NCBI RefSeq assembly: GCF_004295345.1
Contig: NZ_CP036200.1
Coordinates: forward strand, 2,552,001-2,616,000
Source of the DNA: Shewanella maritima
GTDB taxonomy: Bacteria > Pseudomonadota > Gammaproteobacteria > Enterobacterales > Shewanellaceae
Length of the DNA stretch: 64,000 nt
Reading direction: 5' to 3'
Shown here: positions 58,434 through 64,000 of the stretch, one piece after another
Layout: every line of letters starts with the position of its first letter
How positions within the stretch are numbered: the first letter of the stretch is position 1
Made by a program: the position numbers and the translations under genes
Notes under the pieces: generated by a model
Databases searched by the model: none
Told to the model about the DNA's origin: nothing
Seen by the model: only the letters and a program-made list of their open reading frames with translations

Positions 58434-58459
58434 ATGAGGCGGGCATTTGCCCGCCTCAT
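58434..58459 (+). other. Strong hairpin between rpsG and fusA
   Basis: A perfect 12-bp stem ATGAGGCGGGCA / TGCCCGCCTCAT with only a two-base loop as written. No U-tract, so it is probably an mRNA-stability or partial termination element between the ribosomal-protein and factor parts of the operon. Confidence 0.65.
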
Positions 58460-58509
58460 ATTGTTGATATTTACTAAAGCAGCATGCTTTAGTTGAGAGG
58501 GTATAAAAA

Positions 58510-60606
58510 GTGGCTCGTACAACCCCAATTGAGCGTTATCGTAATATCGGTATTGTTGCTCATGTGGATGCAGGTAAAACTACCACAACAGAACGTGTTC
58601 TGTTCTATACCGGTTTGTCTCATAAAATCGGTGAAGTGCACGACGGCGCCGCTACTACAGACTGGATGGTACAAGAGCAAGAGCGTGGTATTACTATCAC
58701 ATCTGCTGCTGTAACAGCATTCTGGCGTGGTATGGATGCTCAGTTCACTGAACATCGTATTAATATCATCGATACCCCAGGTCACGTTGACTTCACCATT
58801 GAGGTGGAGCGTTCATTACGTGTGCTTGATGGCGCTGTAGTTGTATTCTGCGGCTCATCAGGTGTAGAACCTCAGTCAGAGACTGTTTGGCGTCAAGCCA
58901 ACAAGTATGAAGTACCACGCATTGTGTTCGTTAACAAAATGGACCGAGCAGGTGCTGACTTTGACAGCGTGATCGACCAAATCCGTAACCGCTTAGGTGC
59001 TAACTGTGTACCAATTCAATTGAATATTGGTGCCGAAGAGCATTTCAAAGGCGTTATTGATTTGATTAAGATGAAAGCGATTAACTGGTCTGAAGAAGAT
59101 CAGGGTGTATCTTTCTCTTATGAAGAAATTCCCGCAGATCTCTTGGACAAAGCTCAAGAGATGCATGAGTACCTTGTCGAAAGTGCCGCTGAAGCTTCTG
59201 ATGAACTGATGGACAAATACCTTGAAGAAGGTGAGCTATCAGAGCAAGAAATCAAGCAAGCACTACGTCAACGTGTCATCAACAACGAAATCGTACTAGC
59301 TACCTGTGGTTCTGCATTTAAGAACAAAGGTGTACAAGCGGTACTTGATGCTGTTGTTGACTTCTTGCCTGCTCCCATTGACGTACCTGCTATTAAAGGT
59401 GTTGATATGGATGAGAACGAAGTTGAACGTCCATCTGACGACAACGCACCTTTCTCATCGCTGGCATTTAAGATTGCAACTGACCCGTTCGTGGGCACAC
59501 TTACCTTTATCCGCGTATATTCGGGTGTACTAGAAACTGGTGCATCGGTATACAACTCAGTGAAGCAAAAACGTGAGCGTATCGGTCGTATCGTGCAAAT
59601 GCATGCTAATGACCGTACTGAGCTGAAAGAAGTTCGAGCTGGCGATATTGCTGCTGCGATTGGTCTAAAGGAAGTCACCACGGGTGATACTTTATGCGAC
59701 AACGATCAAAAAGTAATACTTGAGCGAATGGAGTTTCCAGAGCCAGTTATTACCATTGCCGTTGAGCCGCGCTCAAAAGCTGACCAAGACAAAATGGCGA
59801 TTGCACTGCAGAAACTTGCTGCAGAAGATCCGTCATTCCGTGTTGAGACAGATGAAGAGACCGCTCAAACACTGATCTCTGGTATGGGTGAATTACACTT
59901 GGACATCATCGTTGACCGTATGCGTCGCGAATTCAGTGTTGAGTGTAATGTTGGTAAACCACAAGTGGCTTACCGCGAAACTATCCGTGACAGCGTCGAA
60001 GTGGAAGGTAAATTCGTACGCCAATCTGGTGGTCGTGGCCAATTTGGTCATGTATGGCTAAAACTAGAGCCTCTAGAAGAGGGCGCTGGCTACGAATTTG
60101 TTAACGAAATTGTTGGTGGTGTAGTTCCACGTGAGTACATTCCGGCAGTTGACAAAGGTATTCAAGAGCAAATGAAGAACGGCGTATTAGCTAGTTATCC
60201 TGTTCTTGATGTGAAGGTCACCCTATATGATGGTTCATACCATGATGTAGACTCTAATGAGATGGCTTTCAAGATTGCTGGTTCAATGGGCTTTAAGAAG
60301 GGCGCACTAGAAGCTAACCCTGTATTGCTCGAACCATGCATGAAAGTTGAAGTAACTACACCTGAAGATTACATGGGTGACGTTGTGGGCGACCTCAACA
60401 GACGTCGTGGTATCATTGAAGGTATGGACGATGGCATCGGTGGTGTTAAAATAGTCCGCTCAGTAGTACCTTTAGCTGAAATGTTTGGTTATGCAACCGA
60501 CCTACGAAGTGCTACACAAGGTCGCGCTTCATACTCTATGGAGTTTTTGAAGTACGATGAAGCACCAAGTAACGTTGCAAAAGCGATTATCGAATCACGT
60601 ACTTAG
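58510..60606 (+). CDS. fusA: Elongation factor G
   Basis: 698 residues from GTG. GTPase motifs: [20 protein letters not shown] and NKMD. Domain IV (about 480-600) contains [11 protein letters not shown]. It drives translocation and, with RRF, ribosome recycling. It lies within the str operon; the start context (GAGAGGGTATAAAAA) has a Shine-Dalgarno. Confidence 0.98.
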   Translation: MARTTPIERYRNIGIVAHVDAGKTTTTERVLFYTGLSHKIGEVHDGAATTDWMVQEQERGITITSAAVTAFWRGMDAQFTEHRINIIDTPGHVDFTIEVERSLRVLDGAVVVFCGSSGVEPQSETVWRQANKYEVPRIVFVNKMDRAGADFDSVIDQIRNRLGANCVPIQLNIGAEEHFKGVIDLIKMKAINWSEEDQGVSFSYEEIPADLLDKAQEMHEYLVESAAEASDELMDKYLEEGELSEQEIKQALRQRVINNEIVLATCGSAFKNKGVQAVLDAVVDFLPAPIDVPAIKGVDMDENEVERPSDDNAPFSSLAFKIATDPFVGTLTFIRVYSGVLETGASVYNSVKQKRERIGRIVQMHANDRTELKEVRAGDIAAAIGLKEVTTGDTLCDNDQKVILERMEFPEPVITIAVEPRSKADQDKMAIALQKLAAEDPSFRVETDEETAQTLISGMGELHLDIIVDRMRREFSVECNVGKPQVAYRETIRDSVEVEGKFVRQSGGRGQFGHVWLKLEPLEEGAGYEFVNEIVGGVVPREYIPAVDKGIQEQMKNGVLASYPVLDVKVTLYDGSYHDVDSNEMAFKIAGSMGFKKGALEANPVLLEPCMKVEVTTPEDYMGDVVGDLNRRRGIIEGMDDGIGGVKIVRSVVPLAEMFGYATDLRSATQGRASYSMEFLKYDEAPSNVAKAIIESRT

Positions 60607-60635
60607 GAATTAAGTACACATTTAATTGTTATATG

Positions 60636-60650
60636 GCCCGCATAACGGGC
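60636..60650 (+). other. Small hairpin between fusA and tufA
   Basis: GCCCG-CATAA-CGGGC, a 5-bp stem in the 70-base gap. No U-tract. Confidence 0.4.
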
Positions 60651-60676
60651 ACTTCTGAAAAGAAAGGATATATATC

Positions 60677-61861
60677 GTGGCAAAAGAAAAATTTGAACGT
60701 AGTAAGCCGCACGTAAACGTGGGCACAATTGGTCACGTTGACCATGGTAAAACTACTCTAACAGCGGCTATCTCTGCAGTATTAACTAAAGCATACGGCG
60801 GTGAGACTAAAGATTTCGCACAAATCGATAACGCTCCAGAAGAGCGTGAGCGTGGTATTACAATTAATACTTCTCACATCGAATATGATACTCCAACTCG
60901 TCACTACGCACACGTAGACTGCCCAGGTCACGCGGATTATGTTAAAAACATGATTACTGGTGCTGCACAGATGGACGGCGCAATCTTAGTAGTAGCAGCG
61001 ACTGATGGCCCAATGCCACAGACTCGTGAGCACATCCTGCTTTCACGTCAGGTTGGTGTACCTTTCATCATCGTATTCATGAACAAATGTGACATGGTTG
61101 ACGATGAAGAACTACTAGAACTAGTAGAAATGGAAGTTCGTGAACTTCTATCTGAGTACGACTTCCCAGGTGATGACCTACCAGTTATCCAAGGTTCTGC
61201 ACTAGGCGCACTAAACGGTGAAGCTCAGTGGGAAGAGAAAGTAATCGAGCTTGCAGAAGCTTTAGATACTTACATCCCAGAGCCAGAGCGTGACATCGAC
61301 AAGCCATTCCTACTACCGATTGAAGACGTATTCTCAATCCAAGGTCGTGGTACTGTAGTAACAGGTCGTGTTGAGCGTGGTATCATCACAGTAGGTGACG
61401 ACGTAGAAATCGTTGGTATCAAAGACACTACAACTACAACTTGTACAGGTGTAGAAATGTTCCGTAAGCTGCTTGACGAAGGTCGTGCAGGTGAGAACTG
61501 TGGTGTACTACTACGTGGTACTAAGCGTGACGAAGTTGAGCGTGGTCAAGTACTAGCTAAGCCAGGTACAATCACTCCTCACACTTCTTTCGAATCAGAA
61601 GTATACGTACTATCTAAAGATGAAGGTGGTCGTCACACTCCATTCTTCAAAGGTTACCGTCCACAGTTCTACTTCCGTACAACTGACGTAACAGGTACTA
61701 TCGAGCTACCAGAAGGCGTAGAAATGGTAATGCCAGGTGACAACATCAAGATGAATGTTACCCTAATTTACCCAATCGCGATGGACGAAGGTCTACGTTT
61801 CGCAATCCGTGAAGGTGGCCGCACAGTAGGTGCTGGTGTTGTAGCTAAAATCGTCGACTAA
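60677..61861 (+). CDS. tufA: Elongation factor Tu, copy 2
   Basis: 394 residues, same protein as copy 1. It begins with GTG where copy 1 has ATG; from the next base to 61912, past the terminator, I see no difference from 43937-45171. AAAGGA precedes it. Last gene of the str operon. Confidence 0.99.
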   Translation: MAKEKFERSKPHVNVGTIGHVDHGKTTLTAAISAVLTKAYGGETKDFAQIDNAPEERERGITINTSHIEYDTPTRHYAHVDCPGHADYVKNMITGAAQMDGAILVVAATDGPMPQTREHILLSRQVGVPFIIVFMNKCDMVDDEELLELVEMEVRELLSEYDFPGDDLPVIQGSALGALNGEAQWEEKVIELAEALDTYIPEPERDIDKPFLLPIEDVFSIQGRGTVVTGRVERGIITVGDDVEIVGIKDTTTTTCTGVEMFRKLLDEGRAGENCGVLLRGTKRDEVERGQVLAKPGTITPHTSFESEVYVLSKDEGGRHTPFFKGYRPQFYFRTTDVTGTIELPEGVEMVMPGDNIKMNVTLIYPIAMDEGLRFAIREGGRTVGAGVVAKIVD

Positions 61862-61883
61862 TTTCGACAATTAAGTTACTGAG

Positions 61884-61909
61884 AAAAGGAAGCTTCGGCT
61901 TCCTTTTTT
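61884..61909 (+). terminator. Intrinsic terminator after tufA
   Basis: The same UUCG-loop hairpin (AAAAGGAAGC / GCTTCCTTTT) as after tufB, inside the duplicated block. It ends the str operon. Confidence 0.92.
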
Positions 61910-62100
61910 GTTGCCTGAAATTTGTGTTTGCTAAATCCAACTATCCGTGTAGAATGCGCTCCACATTTTTACAGATGCTGTAACGCTAATTTACAAGCGC
62001 CGTAAAGTTACGACGTGCAAGTTTACTCTGACCCAAAGTTACTAAACCAAAGTCAGTAAAACTTAGCTGAATTAGTTTGCAGATAATTTGTGCAGTGGGC

Positions 62101-62128
62101 TTGATCTCTGACTTTAAGTCTGTATAAT
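62101..62128 (+). promoter_or_regulatory. S10 operon promoter
   Basis: -35 TTGATC (62101-62106), 16-bp spacer, -10 TATAAT (62123-62128). A second possible -10, TAGAAT near 61950, lies further up with a weak -35 TTTGCT. Confidence 0.75.
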
Positions 62129-62135
62129 TGCCCTC

Positions 62136-62611
<476 letters not shown>

Positions 62612-62638
62612 TTGAGATCCTTAGAAGAGGTTTGAGAG

Positions 62639-63277
62639 ATGGCTATCGGTCTTATTGGTCGTAAAGTGGGTATGACCCGCATCTTCACTGAAGATGGTGC
62701 GTCTATCCCTGTAACTGTAATTGAGGTTGCTGGCAACCGCGTTGCTCAAGTGAAAACTTTAGAGAACGACGGCTACCGTGCACTTCAGTTAACTACAGGT
62801 ACCAAAAAAGCCAATCGCATCACTAAAGCAGAAGCAGGTCACTTTGCCAAGGGCGGTGTAGAAGCCGGTCGTGGTTTATGGGAAATGCGTCTAGCAGACG
62901 GTGAAGGCGAAGGCATTGAAGTTGGTGCTGAGCTAAATGTTGATATTTTCGCAGACGTAGCGAAAGTAGACGTTACTGGTCAGTCTAAGGGTAAAGGTTT
63001 CCAAGGCGGTATTAAGCGTTGGAATTTCCGTACTCAAGACGCGACTCACGGTAACTCATTGGCGCACCGCGCGAATGGTTCTATCGGTCAGAACCAAACG
63101 CCAGGTCGCGTATTCAAAGGCAAAAAGATGTCAGGCCACATGGGTGCTGAGCAAGTAACGACTCAAAATCTACACGTTGTACGTGTTGATGCAGAGCGTA
63201 ACTTACTTCTAGTACGTGGTGCTGTACCAGGCGCTACTAATGGCGACCTGATCATCAAGCCTGCTGTTAAAGCTTAA
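62639..63277 (+). CDS. rplC: 50S ribosomal protein L3
   Basis: 212 residues. [13 protein letters not shown] at the N-terminus and the loop near the peptidyl-transferase centre ([18 protein letters not shown]). The Gln in [10 protein letters not shown] is the residue methylated by PrmB in E. coli. Confidence 0.98.
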   Translation: MAIGLIGRKVGMTRIFTEDGASIPVTVIEVAGNRVAQVKTLENDGYRALQLTTGTKKANRITKAEAGHFAKGGVEAGRGLWEMRLADGEGEGIEVGAELNVDIFADVAKVDVTGQSKGKGFQGGIKRWNFRTQDATHGNSLAHRANGSIGQNQTPGRVFKGKKMSGHMGAEQVTTQNLHVVRVDAERNLLLVRGAVPGATNGDLIIKPAVKA

Positions 63278-63294
63278 GGTCTGAGGAGATAGTA

Positions 63295-63900
63295 ATGGAA
63301 TTGGTATTGAAAGACGCTCAAAGCGCTCTTGAAGTTTCCGAAACTACCTTCGGCCAGGACTTTAACGAGGCTCTGGTTCATCAGGTAGTTGTAGCGTACG
63401 CTGCTAACGCACGTCAGGGCACTCGTGCTCAAAAGACTCGTGCAGAAGTAAAAGGCTCTGGTAAAAAGCCTTGGCGTCAAAAAGGTACTGGCCGTGCACG
63501 TGCCGGTAGCGTAAAAGGCCCAATCTGGCGTGGTGGTGGCGTATCTTTCGCTGCTAAGCCACAAGAGCATGGCCAAAAAGTTAACAAGAAGATGTACCGT
63601 GGTGCTCTTAAGAGCATTCTTTCTGAATTGGTACGTCAAGAGCGTTTAGTTGTTGTTGAATCTTTCGGCGTTGAAGCTCCTAAAACTAAAGAGCTAAAAG
63701 CTAAGCTTAAAGATCTTCAATTAGACGACGTTCTAATTGTTACTGCAGAAGTTGATGAGAACCTATTCTTAGCGGCTCGCAACTTATACAAAGTTGACGT
63801 ACGTGACGTAGCGGGTCTAGACCCAGTTAGTCTAATCGCGTTCAACACTGTTTTAGTTACTGCTGACGCAGTGAAGCAAATCGAGGAGATGCTAGCATGA
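63295..63900 (+). CDS. rplD: 50S ribosomal protein L4
   Basis: 201 residues. The extended tunnel loop is [20 protein letters not shown] then RAGSVKGP (about 44-75). L4 is a primary 23S-binding protein and the regulator of its own operon through the leader at 62136-62299. Its stop overlaps the rplW start (ATGA). Confidence 0.98.
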   Translation: MELVLKDAQSALEVSETTFGQDFNEALVHQVVVAYAANARQGTRAQKTRAEVKGSGKKPWRQKGTGRARAGSVKGPIWRGGGVSFAAKPQEHGQKVNKKMYRGALKSILSELVRQERLVVVESFGVEAPKTKELKAKLKDLQLDDVLIVTAEVDENLFLAARNLYKVDVRDVAGLDPVSLIAFNTVLVTADAVKQIEEMLA

Positions 63901-64000
63901 TCACCGAAGAACGTTTGCTAAAAGTTATTCTTGCTCCGCATATCTCTGAAAAGAGCACTATCGAAGCTGAGAAAAACAACACTGTAGTTTTCCGCGTAGC
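63897..64000 (+). CDS. rplW: 50S ribosomal protein L23, 5' part
   Basis: The frame begins [20 protein letters not shown] and continues past the window end; 34 codons are visible. Position after rplD in the S10 operon and the APHISEKS segment support L23, which lies at the tunnel exit and binds trigger factor and SRP. Confidence 0.95.
   Translation, partial: MITEERLLKVILAPHISEKSTIEAEKNNTVVFRV

Overview
The window reads as a chromosome segment of a marine Shewanella-like gammaproteobacterium (inference). The basis is the gene content, the murB-birA-coaA / tRNA / tufB-secE-nusG-rplKAJL-rpoBC order shared with E. coli, a rpsL-rpsG-fusA-tufA-S10 block directly after rpoC, a kdkA-containing LPS-core cluster, and an intergenic palindromic repeat of a type I associate with Shewanella. 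No prophage, insertion sequence, integron or CRISPR array was seen.

Layout. 1-5 kb: the 3' end of elbB, a GT9 glycosyltransferase, glpEG, and kbl-tdh (threonine degradation). 5-17 kb: a TetR regulator and an LPS inner-core cluster (waaA, kdkA, several GT9 genes, a GT28-like gene, a GT25 gene, hldD, hldE) ending with coaD. 17-18.4 kb: mutM and a small membrane-anchored protein. 18.8-24.5 kb: a minus-strand run tupA-tupB-tupC-mobA-mobB/moeA-moaA that couples tungstate/molybdate-type oxyanion uptake to molybdopterin cofactor synthesis. A good sigma-54 promoter lies in front of it, and a sigma-54-activator response regulator plus sensor kinase is divergently encoded at 24.8-28.3 kb. 28.4-29.3 kb: two tandem minus-strand small-RNA units with matching Fur-box promoters. 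One carries the RyhB core; the other is a multi-hairpin RNA whose loops repeat one motif. 29.3-32.2 kb: a GNAT acetyltransferase, a frameshifted queuosine-precursor transporter gene (yhhQ) behind a preQ1-I riboswitch, and menF. 32.5-36 kb: an HD-GYP protein, a PqiA-like protein, a 58-residue membrane protein and a YeiH-type transporter. 36.1-40.1 kb: a 1334-residue protein joining a ClpB-like AAA+ module, a degenerate receiver and a soluble FtsH-like AAA+/M41 protease. 40.2-64 kb: murB, birA, coaA, three tRNAs, and the transcription/translation core genes through the start of the S10 operon, with two tuf copies that look identical.

How the genes work together. WaaA, KdkA, HldD/HldE and the GT-B enzymes build the Kdo-heptose core of LPS. 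The tup/mob/moe/moa run takes up the metal oxyanion and makes the cofactor, probably under the neighbouring two-component system (inference from the promoter). The two RNAs belong to the iron-starvation response (inference from the Fur boxes). The last 24 kb is ordinary growth machinery with its usual RNA-level controls: an L10 leader, an S10/L4 leader, a rplL-rpoB attenuator and a terminator after rpoC.

The most unusual items are the multi-loop Fur-controlled RNA at 28460-28637, the AAA-receiver-AAA-protease fusion at 36129-40133, and the sigma-54 link between the two-component system and the tungstate/Moco operon.
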